Origin: Blattamonas nauphoetae
Taxonomy: Eukaryota; Preaxostyla; Oxymonadida
DNA: 64,000 nucleotides
NCBI GenBank assembly: GCA_033064195.1
Contig: JARBJD010000262.1
Location: forward strand, 1-64,000
Direction: 5' to 3'
Numbering within the stretch: position 1 is the first letter of the stretch; each line of letters begins with the position of its first letter. The notes below the pieces were generated by a model. That model saw only the letters and a list, made by a program, of their open reading frames with translations. It had not been told where the DNA came from and made no database searches. Below, one piece after another: positions 33,769 to 43,572 of the stretch. The position numbers were made by a program, and so were the translations under genes.

Positions 33769-35748
33769 GGGAACGACTATATCTCATCAAGCATTCCGTC
33801 TATATCTCATCAAGTTTTGATCAGACCTTTACTATGTCCCTTAATACTTTTTTTTCTACATCAGAGATTCATTGTTTGAGACTAATCACATCCTTATTAT
33901 CTTCATCTCAGTATATTTCTCGTTTTATTCGATTCTTTGATGCAAAGCATTTCCTTCTGTAGTTTCAAACCCAAATCGTTGATCAAGCCATTGATTATTT
34001 TTTTCCTCATCCGAGCTTGATCCAACGAAAATGAAGTGTCAACAGAGCCGAGTCCGTCGGTTCTGCAATCTCGTCCAAAGTGTTCGGTTGGGGGAGAGAA
34101 ACCAGGATCGAGCGTCGCCCCCAATCTGTCCTGCCTTCCCCTTTGTCCACCTCGAACAACCCGTCGTCGTCGCTGCAATCGGACTGGTCAGCGTCGGACG
34201 ATTGGAGAGTGTTCGCGTTCTTCTCTTTCCTTTCTTCTTCCACTGTCCCGTTCCTTCCATCGTGTTCGATTGGCCAACACTCCACAATCTCGCCTTGTCC
34301 TGTTCTTTCTTCTCTCCCTGCTTTTCAGTCCATTCCGCCAGATTCCTCATTTCGTCTGAAGAGAACGAGGAAGTGATGGAGGGAGAAGGAAGAAAGAGTG
34401 ATAACAGAGAGGAATCGAGAGAAGAACGAAGACATGAAGGAAGAACAAGAACGAGAGCATCTCCAAACCAGTCATCAGCTGCTTCGAGAACCACATCATC
34501 GCCTGAGCGTCCTGAATCTCCTTCTCCAATCGCCCAATCACCTGCTCTCCCTCCCTCTCCACAACAACCCTCTCCGCTCTGGCATCTCCATCTCCCAACG
34601 CTGTCTTTCCTCATCCATCACACTCGTCAATGTCACTTCCTTCTTCCGAACCCAAACATTCTCATCCACCAAACGAGATGTCTGCACAGGTTCAACGAGC
34701 TTGTTCTCCTTTACTTCCGCTTTCTCCTCTCCCTCTGCCAATCTTCCTTTCCTTCCCGCCTTCTCCAAGTCTGCGATCCTCGGAGTGCGTGGTCGGGCTG
34801 ATCCAGCACTCCCTCTTCCCGTGTTCATCATTCGTCTCTTCTGAACCTCAACACTTCCCTCCTCCATCAACCCTGTCCCCTTCTTCCGTGTCATTCGCGT
34901 GAACTCCTTTCTTTGCATTGGCTTCACAGATCGTGTGAGGAGATGATGTTGACTACTGTTTCGGATGTTCCGATTCTCTTTCAGCACTGACAGCTCGTCC
35001 TGTCGCTTCTTGTTCTCGTATTGTTTGTTAACGCACCACTCAACTTGATGCGAACGAGGATGGGCGAGCTTTGAAGTTGATCGGGAGAAGAGGGATGGTG
35101 GGAGAAGCTGGGGCAGAAGGGGGATTCTGTCTCCCATCCATTTCTTCACCTTTCTCTTCTGCTTCTTTCTCAACGGCTTCAGTCTTGCCGTCCTCGTTCT
35201 CGTCGTCTTGCTTCGCCCATACCACAAAACTCAACCGACTCTTCTTCCTTCTCAAGTCAAACTCCATCTCCGACTCCACTTTTCGCTTTCTCTCTTCCTC
35301 GTCTTACTTTTCTCTTTCAGAAGCCACGTGCACATCCACAACTTGCTCTGAAAACGCCAGCTTCGCGTGATGCAAGCCTCGTGTTGGGGTGAGCGGCGAA
35401 GTCGGAGGGAAGAGCTTGGCACTGTTCGTCGAACTGTGCGTCTGAGCGAGGGGAGACGACGAGACAAGATGATCCGAAGAGAGATCCTGTGAGTTGTGGA
35501 GAGCGGGATGAAAGAAACAATCAATGGCTTGATCAACGTATCGTGTTTGAAACAACAGAAGTGAGATTATTGCACCAAAAATATCGAAAATTGAGAGAAA
35601 TAGACTGGAATGAAAAGAAGAATGATGTGTTGAGTCGGAAAAAGAGCGACATCAGAAAAGTTGAAAAGACAATTAAGGGACATAATAAAAGTCTGATCAA
35701 AACTTGATGAGATATAGATGGAATGCTTGATGAGATATAGTCGGCCCC
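33769..35748. mobile_element. Mutator-like element 1 (1,980 bp) with captured gene piece
   Basis: Flanked by the 9-bp duplication CCTCCCGCA (33760-33768 and 35749-35757), single in hAT-like copies 2 and 3. Terminal sequence is GGGAACGACTATATC on the left and GGGGCCGACTATATC on the right (complement). The inverted repeats extend about 244 bp (33769-34012; 35506-35748): the outer 55 bp have few mismatches, and matches are patchier inward, including TTGATCAAGCCATTGATT. Inside the TIR, TATATCTCATCAAG occurs twice. Nine-bp TSD plus long TIR is the Mutator (MULE) pattern. No transposase is visible; the interior is host-like coding sequence, as in Pack-MULEs. Confidence 0.82.
34040..35500 (-). pseudogene. 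Captured host gene fragment inside Mutator-like element 1
   Basis: The minus strand is coding-like over most of the interior. One frame runs from about 35500 to 35040 with a single TAA near 35286. It includes SEQVVDVHVASERE and EFDLRRKKSRLSFVVWAKQD, followed by an acidic Lys/Glu-rich stretch. A second frame at 35227-34560 (NKQYENKKRQDELSVLKENR, TPRIADLEKAGRKGRL) continues. A third at about 34570-34400 reads VIGRLEKEIQDAQAMMWFSK, coiled-coil-like. A last open segment near 34200 is Asp/Ser-rich (SSDADQSDCSDDDGLFEV). The frames change without obvious splice sites. It looks like a transduplicated coiled-coil protein gene of unknown family. Confidence 0.5.
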
Positions 35749-36253
35749 CCTCCCGCAGGCCGAGCGCACCCCACCCACAAAGCAGACCACTCCCAGTTCA
35801 CCGTTCGTTCCCCCCCTTCCTCCCCTCGCTGCCGCAGAAGCACCCGACGTCCTGAAGGCACCACCCCTCCTGATCACGCCGTCCCCAACACCCTTCACAC
35901 CACTCGCCCCTCGCCCTGTCCTGCACCCCTCTCGTCCATCCATCGCCCACCAAACAAGAGTCTAATGCTCTCCCTCCCCCGTCAGAGTACTCCTCATTCG
36001 TGTGCTCCTCCACTAAAGTCTGCCATCGATTTGGTGGGCACGAAGTGGGGATGAAAGGCGTGATGACAGCAATGAGTAGTGGCGTCGTTCCCACTTCATT
36101 CAAAAAGTGTTTCAATCCTCTTCAAAACTCTGTGATTCAAAAAAAGCCGAAGTGAGAAAACAAGAGTGTTAACTTAACTCGTGGGAGAATACGAAAAATG
36201 TCAAAGAGCAACCCATAGTTGCCTTTTGCACTTATACAGCTCGACTAGTTCTG

Positions 36254-36452
36254 AAATGCATTTTAATTTTTCAGAAATAGATTGTAATTATTCAGAAATG
36301 AACATAATTGTTCAGAAATGTACTTTAATTTTTCAGAAATGAACATAATTGTTCAGAAATGAACAGAGATTGTTCAGAAATGAACAGTGATTCTTCCCAA
36401 ATGAACAGTGATTTTTCTGAAATGAATACTAATTTTTCATAAATGAAGGATC
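36254..36452 (+). repeat. Left subterminal iterons of the Tc1/mariner element
   Basis: About eight to nine imperfect 20-21-bp units with core TTCAGAAATGAACATAATTG. Probable transposase-binding sites. Confidence 0.8.
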
Positions 36453-36576
36453 AAAATGAGTTGTCCAGATGCAATTTAGAAGCTATATTCAGGCTTCTGA
36501 AAAATGAAAAAAGGTTGATCGGACCCTTAAATTGTCTAAAAAAAGTACGCGTAGCCATTTCCAATTGCGACATCAG

Positions 36577-38136
36577 ATGATAAACGGAGAAGATTTTTCT
36601 GGAAAATCATCGCGAAATTTCATGGAACGCTCCTTTTCTCTCATCGATGATGAATCTGAGACTGACGAGTCTCAAAACTCATCGATCACCGAAAGACAAA
36701 TACAATTCCAATCTCTCAACGAATCGGATGGATGGTTCTTTGGTGATGAAGTTGTTGATTGTGAATCTGGGATGGAAAGTCAGCAGGATGGGCTTCTCAC
36801 AGGCGGATTCAGTCAGGATTTTATTCGAACAAGTCTCAAACGATCGAAAGATGAACTTCGAAGACTCTTGCCAGAAAGAATTGAAGCAGTTGATAGTGCA
36901 AGCCCACCTGAACCTCTTCTTCCACAAGATCCTCATGAGTTTGTTGAACTACCAGCTCCTCAGAAGATGAAACGTGGTCGTCCAACTTCTCGTCCTGCCC
37001 CAAAGCCCCGACGATCATACACCATTCTCACGCCTCGTGAACGCGAATTGGTCCTCGATGAAGTGAAGGAAGGGAAGAAGTACGATTTGATTGTCGAAAA
37101 GTGGAACATCTCGAAAGGAACAATCAACAACATCGCATCTGGAAAACCTGCTCCCATGCCTCGTGGGGGAGCAGTCTATCGAAAAATCACTCCAGAAATT
37201 TCACGATCAATGAATGATGCAATTCTTCAAAACCCACTCTTGAAGGGAGGAGAACTCAAAACTCTCGTCGAGGAGAATCATGGAACATCGGTTGCAGTGT
37301 CGACAATCAATGCTCACCTAACTTCACCAAAAATGGTGGAACACGGGTGTACAAAGTTCACTGTGAAGAAAGTCGAACTGCTCCAACACGAACGCAATTC
37401 GGAGGAAACAAAGGACGCGAGACTCGACTATCTTCAGCGATACGCAACAACATTCTCTCAAGGTGGATTTGCTGTCTACATCGACGAAACTTCCTTCAAC
37501 AAGACCTGCTTCCAAAATCAAGGTCGTGCTCCAATCGGTCAGCGTTGCCTTCAACGAGTTCGTCGATTGCAAACGGAAAATCTCACTGCAACCACAGCGA
37601 TCTCTGAAGCGTGGGGTGTTGTTCATGTGACGTGGGTTCAAGGAACTGTGTCTGCTCTTGAATTCCAACATTTCCTCCTCTCACTTTTTGAGTCCCTTCA
37701 AAGAAGAACGAATGAAAGCTGCACACTGATTATGGACAATGTTGGCTTGCACAAGACGGATGAGGTGAAAGAGCTCATCAGATCGAAAAATTACACAACT
37801 CTGTTCACTCCACCAAATTCATGTGAGTTGAATCCGATCGAGTACGTCTTTGGCATGTGGAAAGGTGGGAGTTCGATTCCTTCTCATGTCAGAACAGAGG
37901 ATCAACTGCGGATTCATCTTTCGGAATCTCTCAGTGCAATTCCTCATCGGAAGATATCCGCGGCCATCAGATTTGTGTCTCTCAGACTTCATCCAATTGT
38001 CGCTCGCCGAGGTGATTTGGCTCTCAATCGAACACAAGAACAGTTCAACCGCGATTCGAACGGCCCACATGCTCCAAGTCCGCAAGCAATCATGCCACCA
38101 GACCACGGACCACGAGTGGAAGAACCTGAAGAATAA
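36577..38136 (+). CDS. IS630/Tc1/mariner transposase, DD34E
   Basis: The reading frame is intact from ATG 36577 to TAA, 519 residues, longer than the usual 340-350 because of an acidic N-terminal extension. An AT-hook-like KRGRPTSRP (about 36970) precedes a helix-turn-helix region (LTPRERELVLDEVKEGKKYD to WNISKGTINNIASGK). The catalytic domain shows D in FAVYIDETSFN, D in TLIMDNVGLHK and E in CELNPIEYVFGMWK, with 34 residues between the second D and the E. No stop or frame change was seen, so the element could be recently active. It catalyses cut-and-paste transposition into TA sites. The frame is also open 15 codons upstream but without ATG. Confidence 0.93.
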   Translation: MINGEDFSGKSSRNFMERSFSLIDDESETDESQNSSITERQIQFQSLNESDGWFFGDEVVDCESGMESQQDGLLTGGFSQDFIRTSLKRSKDELRRLLPERIEAVDSASPPEPLLPQDPHEFVELPAPQKMKRGRPTSRPAPKPRRSYTILTPRERELVLDEVKEGKKYDLIVEKWNISKGTINNIASGKPAPMPRGGAVYRKITPEISRSMNDAILQNPLLKGGELKTLVEENHGTSVAVSTINAHLTSPKMVEHGCTKFTVKKVELLQHERNSEETKDARLDYLQRYATTFSQGGFAVYIDETSFNKTCFQNQGRAPIGQRCLQRVRRLQTENLTATTAISEAWGVVHVTWVQGTVSALEFQHFLLSLFESLQRRTNESCTLIMDNVGLHKTDEVKELIRSKNYTTLFTPPNSCELNPIEYVFGMWKGGSSIPSHVRTEDQLRIHLSESLSAIPHRKISAAIRFVSLRLHPIVARRGDLALNRTQEQFNRDSNGPHAPSPQAIMPPDHGPRVEEPEE

Positions 38137-38234
38137 ACTGCTTCATCAATAATTCACCACACAAGAGTGTTTCCCTTCGTTCTGTCAGTCTTTTCTAAAA
38201 CGAGTGGTCTCAAAAATAAATCCGAAAAAGAGCC

Positions 38235-38430
38235 GTTCATTTCTGAACAATCACTGTTCATTTCCGAATAATCATTGTTCATTTCAGAAAAATCACTGTT
38301 CATTTACGAATAATTCATGTTCATTTCTGAAAAATTAAAATTCATTTCTGAACAATCATGTTCATTTCTGAACAATCAAAACACATTTCTGAACAATTAT
38401 GTTCATTTCTGAATAATTAAAATACAATTC
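38235..38430 (-). repeat. Right subterminal iterons of the Tc1/mariner element
   Basis: About nine imperfect units with core GTTCATTTCTGAACAATC, the inverted counterpart of the left set. Confidence 0.8.
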
Positions 38431-39248
38431 AGAACTAGTCGAGCTGTAACTGGTAAAAATGTCCAATAATAAGTTAGCAAGAGATGAATAGAAGTGAAAA
38501 TTATACATTTGTTGCATATCCGAAGACAGATCACGAATACTCACGGTATCGATGCGAAATGCAGTTTTTGATGAATCCACTTCGGAGAAATGGTAACTCT
38601 GGATTATGGGTTCCCGAATGTCTCCGGTCAGTGACCGTCAGTACTTTTCGGCGAAAACTGACCGGTCAGTGCCGGTCAGTCATGCCTAAAAGAAACCCAA
38701 TAGAGTCTGTTGAAGTGAAAAAATCAAAGAATGACTGATGTGAAATTGAGAGACAAAACTATGGCGAACAAACTTCTGTCTCTCCCCTTCAGCGATGACG
38801 AGATCACTGTAAAATGAAGAGCGTTGACAGCTGACACGATTCGATGTTTGGTTTGAAAAACAGAATTATCAGGATGAGTGAAAGAGTTTGATGAAGTGAG
38901 AGTGTGAAGTGAAAAGGAATGAGAGAGAAAACAATCTGAGATTTTCGTCATTGCCATTTGATTTGGATCAGAACGAGAAAGAGCAGACCGGTTTCGAGTC
39001 TCGAAACAAACTTACCAGGGTCCATCTCATCATCGCTGAAGAGGAGAGACAGAAGTTTGTTCGCCATAGTTTTGTCTCTCAATTTCACATCAGTCATTCT
39101 TTGATTTTTTCACTTCAACAGACTCTATTGGGTTTCTTTTTCAGAAAATGCAAAGTTAGAGTGGACTGAAGTGATTAGAAAAAAAGTGAAAGAAATGATC
39201 TGTTCATAAACTTCATCGCCCTCTGCCGAGGACTTTTGTCCATGACTG

Positions 39249-39679
39249 CTGGGAACTATTATCTGATATCCCCAATTTGTATGATCCTGATTTCAGCCAC
39301 CCTCCAAAATCAACGAGTCGTCCAATCTTATGGATTTGATTAATCATTTTTTCAAGAAAAGTGGATACCTGTTACAGATGTCCACAATTTTGGACGACAG
39401 AACGGAAAAAAGGACAGTTGGAATCTCCCAGATTTAAAAAAGATGAGAAACAATCCGGAATCAGTTCATAAGAGAGAAAACCAAATAATGAAGCGAAAAT
39501 GAACTAATAGAAAGAGAACTGAAGAGAGGAAGCAACAGACAGGAGATCCAATGAAATTAGGGATTAATACAAGAAATTTCGAATTGTTTGATAGGAATTT
39601 TTGATGTCCAGAAAAGTTCGAAATGCTTAGGATGACGTTTTCTAGAGGAGGGAAGTATGACTAATCAAATGTGTTCTTT
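39249..39679. other. Spacer, no gene seen
   Basis: AT-rich sequence between the foldback element and the hAT transposase remnant; probably 3' flank of that remnant. No repeat or RNA recognised. Confidence 0.4.
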
Positions 39680-40147
39680 TTAAAATGTAACACAATTCGT
39701 GCATGATGTCTCAACGAGCCACATGTTTTGTTTCTGAGATCCCAATACAGTAAAGGATGCCTCTTTTTTGTTCACGAACGTAGGGACAGCGATGCACATC
39801 ACTCGAAAATGGTGCTGTTTTTCCTTAAAGAGTCTGACGCTTTCTGAAAGTTCTGAATGGTCAAGGATCAGTGTACCATCCACTTTTAAATGTAACCGAA
39901 CGTTCATCTGTGCTTGGTTGAATCTGCTTCTTGTTTCTGACTTGATTTGCTTGAGTTGGCTGAAGAGTCTCTCGACACCGCAGATCTAAAACGACAAAAC
40001 AAGAAGGTTCTGAAGAAGGGTCTGAACCACATGATCAAGTCCATCCGAGACAATAAAAAGGGAAGGGGGGATGGAGAATGAATTGTTTGGGCCGTATTCT
40101 GAGATCACTGTCTGAAAATGTGTTCAAGAGTTGAAATTGTCGCAGGT
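39680..40147 (-). pseudogene. hAT transposase, C-terminal half (split gene)
   Basis: On the minus strand, about 39985 to 39680 encodes CGVERLFSQLKQIKSETRSR followed by FNQAQMNVRLHLKVDG, the hAT C-terminal dimerisation motif (ERxFS). Upstream, about 40147-40010 continues coding-like (LRQFQLLNTF) and ends near a TTTTAG acceptor at the dimerisation exon. The gene is cut at 40147/40148, exactly where the 9-bp target duplication of Mutator-like element 2 begins. The other half lies at 49627-50700 on the same strand. The dimerisation domain assembles the transposase complex; this copy is non-functional because it is split. Confidence 0.75.
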
Positions 40148-40156
40148 GTTTGCAGT

Positions 40157-40583
40157 GGCCATCTCAATTTAAAGTTGGTTTTCTCGAGTACCGTTGGTAT
40201 TCTAAGCTGCAGTTGGTTTTCTGAACGACCGTTGGTATTCTAAGCTGCAGTTGGTTTTCTGAACGACCGTTGGTTTTCTGAATGACCGTTGGAAATCTGC
40301 AAAAACAGTTGGTTTTTTTAAACCATATCAGTGTGGATGTTTGATCAAAAAAAAATGGACAAATAGACGAGTTGGTAGATTCAGAGACTTCCGCTGTTGG
40401 GACCCAGGTTCGAATCCCGGGATCGTCAACTTTTTTCTTCAATGGATTTTTCTGACATGATCATACACATTTTTGTGAAATTATAGCAGTATTCATGATC
40501 GGATGAGTAATGTTCGACAATTGGATTGAATTTGCCTTTTTTTGAATCGGATCATCCCACTCTCTCTTAAACTCACCTCTTCT
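40157..40583 (+). repeat. Left TIR of Mutator-like element 2 (outer part)
   Basis: Continues at 43494-43572 beyond the inserted hAT-like copy 2. It contains short tandem units of the type GTTGGTTTTCTGAACGACC (40178-40295) and a tRNA-like pol III segment. Confidence 0.9.
40358..40428 (+). other. tRNA-like sequence with pol III A and B boxes
   Basis: A-box-like TAGACGAGTTGG (40364-40375), perfect B box GGTTCGAATCC and a T6 run just downstream (40431-40436). D-arm, anticodon stem and acceptor stem pair poorly, so it is not called a functional tRNA. A pol III-transcribed relic inside the TIR is likely. Confidence 0.5.
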
Positions 40584-43485
40584 TAGGCATGGCTGACCGG
40601 CACTGACCGGTCAGTTTTCATCGAAAAGTACTGACGGTCACTGACCGGAGAAATGAGGGAACCCATAATCCAGAGTTACCATTTCTCCGAAGTGGATTCA
40701 TCGAAAACTGCATTTCGCATCGATACCGTGAGTATTCGTGATCTGTCTTCGGATATACAACAAATGTATAATTTTCACTTCTATTCATCTCTTGCTAACT
40801 TATTCTTGGACATTTTTACCAGTTATAAGTACAAAAGGCAATTATGGGTTGCTCTTTGACATTTTTTCGTATTCTCCAAGTTAAGTTAACACTCTTGTTT
40901 TCTCACTTCGGCTTTTTTTGAATCACAGAGTTTTGAAGAGGATTGAAACACTTTATGAATGAAGTGGGAACGACGCCACTACTCATTGCTGTCATCACTT
41001 CTTTCCTCCCCACTTCGTGCCCACCAAATCGATGGCAGACTTTAGTGGAGGAGCACACGAATGAGGAGTACTCTGACGGGGGAGGGAGAGCATTCGACTC
41101 TTGTTTGGTGGGCGATGGATGGACGAGAGGGGTGTAGGACAGGGCGAGGGGCGAGTGGTGTGAAGGGTGTTGGGGACGGCGTGGTCAGGAGGGGTGGTGC
41201 CTTCAGGACGTCGGGTGCTTCTGCGGCAGCGAGGGGAGGAAGGGGGAGAACGAACGGTGAATTGGGAGTGGTCTGCTTTGTGGGTGGGGTGCGCTCGGCC
41301 TGCGGGAGGACCACCGAGAGTGGTCGATCCAGCACGTGCTGCGAGTCCGCTGATGGATTGGGATCGACAGCGAGTTTTGTGAAGTGCGGGAGGGTGAGGA
41401 GTTATGTTGGGGAGGGCTGTGTCCGTCCAGGCGACCGTGCTGGAGGAGATTGACGGATCAGAAGAGACAAGCGGGGTTTGGAGGCTGGCTGTGTTCCAAG
41501 AACGGTGATCGTAGTGGGAAGCTTCTGCTCGGCTGGCTGAGAACTCGCCCCGTCCGTGCAGTGCGTAGGAGGGGAGCAGCCGACGAGCTCCGAAGCACGT
41601 CAGCTGCGTCTGTCCTGTCCAGCTGGGGGTGGCGATCAGTGAGGTTGGGAGTGCTGACAGACTCGCCTGTGCTCTTCAGGAGAGAGGGGGAGCAGCGCGT
41701 GGCTGTTGAGGTTCAATCGCTGCAGTCCCAAGGTGTGCTGAGCAGGCTGGGCCGGTGTCTTCTCCAGCACCGCATCTGATCAATTAGGCGAGAGACAATT
41801 GAGCACGAGCTTTGGAAGCGGAGAGTACGGCAGGATCAGCTGTGTTGGGGTGCGGGGGGCAGTCGGGTTGGCAAGCGTGGCTGGCGATGGCGCTGGTTGT
41901 GTCGGGGAGAAGAACACGGGCGAAACGCTGGTGCCGACAGGAGGAGTGACAGCAAGCGACGGTGGAAGGGTCGGAAACAAAGAAGAGGACGGCTGGATGC
42001 CTTTCATCTGCAGAAGATGGGCGAGCGGGAAGGCGAAGGAAGTTGTTGTGAGGTGCGTCACGGGCGGCAGGGATGACTGTTTGTCAGTGAAGAAGAAGCT
42101 GCCTGTTAGTCCCTCGGGATCATTGGGCGACGACGCAGGTGGGGGTGAACCGTTATTTCCCCACGACAGTGTCTGTTGGACAGATCCATACGATCGGTAC
42201 CGAAATAGTGAATATGATAGGGTTTGGGGCAGAGGATAGAAATAGTGTGCAACATCAAGCGATTTAGTCTGTGGAACGGGCGGGAAAGAGCCAGACTCGG
42301 CGGTGATGTGAGGGGGCGTCGGCGGGATGGCACTGAGGTCTTCCTGGGCCATCAAGAAGCTTTCCCGCTGCGCTTCGAGTTTGTGGCGTTCGCGGTCTTC
42401 GCTGAGACGCCGACTGGCTGGAATAAACACTTTGGAGTGCACGGTCAGCGAAGACAGCGTCGATATGGAAGAAAACGGAGTGGATACTGAAAGGAGAGGT
42501 TGGGAAACATGATGAGAAGCAGAGAGACTTCATAGAACAATGATGAACACACTTTCCAGATTGGAAGGTTGTTTCGTGTCGATCGACAAGTCTGATGACT
42601 CCGTTTTGGCAGAAAGCTGCGAGCCTGCCAGCGGTGGATCTACAGTGTCGCGGATCCTGTGGAAAAACTGCTCGAAGTGACAGACGTCAAAGGGGAGCGA
42701 GTACACAAGGAGCGACAGGAGGGTACGCTCCATGTCGTTGAAGATAGTCGGAGCGATGCCTCCGAGGTGGGCGTAGTGCTTGTTGAAGAAAAATTGGTCG
42801 TCGAGATACTTTGTGGAGACAACGGTGCTGAAGGGAAGATGAAAAGGAGAGGAGATGAAACGCTGTGAGGAAGAGGGTGTGGGCGTTGTGAGAGGTGAAG
42901 CGCACGCCACAGTCTGTCCGGAGACACTCGATGTACAAAAGAGCGATCACGAAGCAGAAAGGAGAACAGTTCATTCTCAACATCAGTCTGAAAGCACAGA
43001 GGCGATCAAGGAAAATGAGGTAAAATGATGAAAAAGTGAAAGGAAAGTGCGTACAAATCAAGACATATTGACAGAGATGGTAAGTGCGGTGAGCTTTCGA
43101 AGAGCCAGATTGTGTCGGAGTCTTGGCTTGTGCTTGACTACGAGTCACGACGTGAAACCTGGTCGAGAGCATAAAGTTTCACGATTGCAAAAGCACTCGC
43201 TCCGTCAACATCGTGGAGATCTTTTGGGCTGTGTTTGCTGATCGATTCGTGGTATGTTGGTGAATGTGATGTGTGAGATCAACAATCCCATTGTTGTAGG
43301 ATATCTCCATGATACGGAAAAAGGAGGCTTCCGATCGGCTTCTGCAAGCAAATCTTGATATGTATATCCGCTTGCTCGCCGATTTCTGGATTATAGAAAT
43401 TGATTTATAGAAGAGCTGAGATCTGACCCTTTTAATTATTCCAGGGTGACACTGACCGGCACTTTTGGCCGGTCAGCCATGCCTA
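40584..43485 (-). mobile_element. hAT-like cyclin-carrying element, copy 2 (complete)
   Basis: 2,902 bp; both ends TAGGCATGGCTGACCGGC; 8-bp duplication CCTCTTCT (40576-40583, 43486-43493). The empty site with a single CCTCTTCT is seen in the opposite TIR arm (about 49190-49200). Strand is given for the cyclin gene. This copy has the undeleted cyclin box. It lies in the left TIR of Mutator-like element 2, so it inserted after that element formed. Confidence 0.95.
41780..43310 (-). CDS. Pho80-type cyclin, transposon-borne, five exons
   Basis: Model: complement of 41780-42486, 42553-42827, 42862-42987, 43055-43137, 43197-43310. Introns are 66, 34, 67 and 59 nt, all GT-AG; the sum is 435 codons (434 residues). 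The cyclin box (about residues 45-190) reads PFCFVIALLYIECLRT, VRFTSHNAHTLFLTATVVST, KYLDDQFFFNKHYAHLGGI and NDMERTLLSLLVYSLPF, matching the Pho80/PCL helix pattern. The C-terminal 250 residues are Pro/Ser-rich. Such cyclins activate CDKs of the Pho85/CDK5 kind. It is the only one of three copies with an open cyclin box. An in-frame extension beyond the TGA (through a possible 45-nt intron) is open in copy 3 but frameshifted here by a 2-bp loss near 41690. Whether it is expressed is unknown. Confidence 0.82.
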
Positions 43486-43572
43486 CCTCTTCTCTCCAAT
43501 CAACTTATTGAGACTCTTCGATAGTTCAGGATGCACCATACAACAGCAATCAACACCTGGATGCGAAGCGCT

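Larger units (their letters stand above)
36237..38446 (+). mobile_element. Tc1/mariner-type element, 2,210 bp, looks complete
   Basis: Perfect 19-bp TIR CAGCTCGACTAGTTCTGAA at both ends, extended imperfectly for about 20 bp more, flanked by TA (36235-36236, 38447-38448). hAT-like copies 2 and 3 show the empty site with one TA (CTTATAACTGG and CTTATACCTGG, minus strand), proving precise insertion. It carries one full transposase ORF. About eight or nine 20-21-bp subterminal repeats per side point toward each other. Confidence 0.95.
31286..38688 (+). mobile_element. hAT-like cyclin-carrying element, copy 1 (nested host)
   Basis: Ends are TAGGCATGGCTGACCGGC (left) and its complement with one mismatch (right). 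The flanks carry the 8-bp duplication AAAGAAAC (31278-31285 and 38689-38696); the right foldback arm shows the site empty. The element spans 7,403 bp. Subtracting three later insertions and their target duplications (349+3, 1,980+9, 2,210+2) leaves 2,850 bp, matching copy 3 (2,849 bp). Subterminal TGACCGG repeats form hairpins near both ends. The 8-bp TSD and TA-starting TIR suggest the hAT superfamily. No transposase is encoded, so it is non-autonomous. Confidence 0.9.
31169..39248. mobile_element. Foldback/MITE element hosting the nested stack
   Basis: TIRs of 225 bp start CAGTCATGGACAAAAGTCC. The left arm is 31169-31285 plus 38697-38804, interrupted by hAT-like copy 1. The right arm is 39024-39248. 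Apart from the insertion the element is 669 bp with a 219-bp non-coding loop. Arms match almost perfectly; ACG/ATG within CGATGACGAGAT is one of few differences. CTG occurs on both sides (31166-31168, 39249-39251), consistent with a 3-bp target duplication. No transposase inside; superfamily uncertain. Confidence 0.8.

Noticed and set aside
33296-33820. Separate second gene in the hAT-like elements downstream of the cyclin stop
   Set aside because: It is in the same frame as the cyclin distal exon and separated only by one TGA, so it is better read as an ancestral C-terminal extension or an exon behind a 45-nt intron.
36254-38430. Regular repeats resembling a CRISPR array
   Set aside because: No spacers of uniform length; the units are imperfect tandem iterons mirrored at both ends of a transposon in a eukaryotic context.
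40358-40428. Functional tRNA gene
   Set aside because: B box and terminator are good, but acceptor, D and anticodon stems do not pair well.
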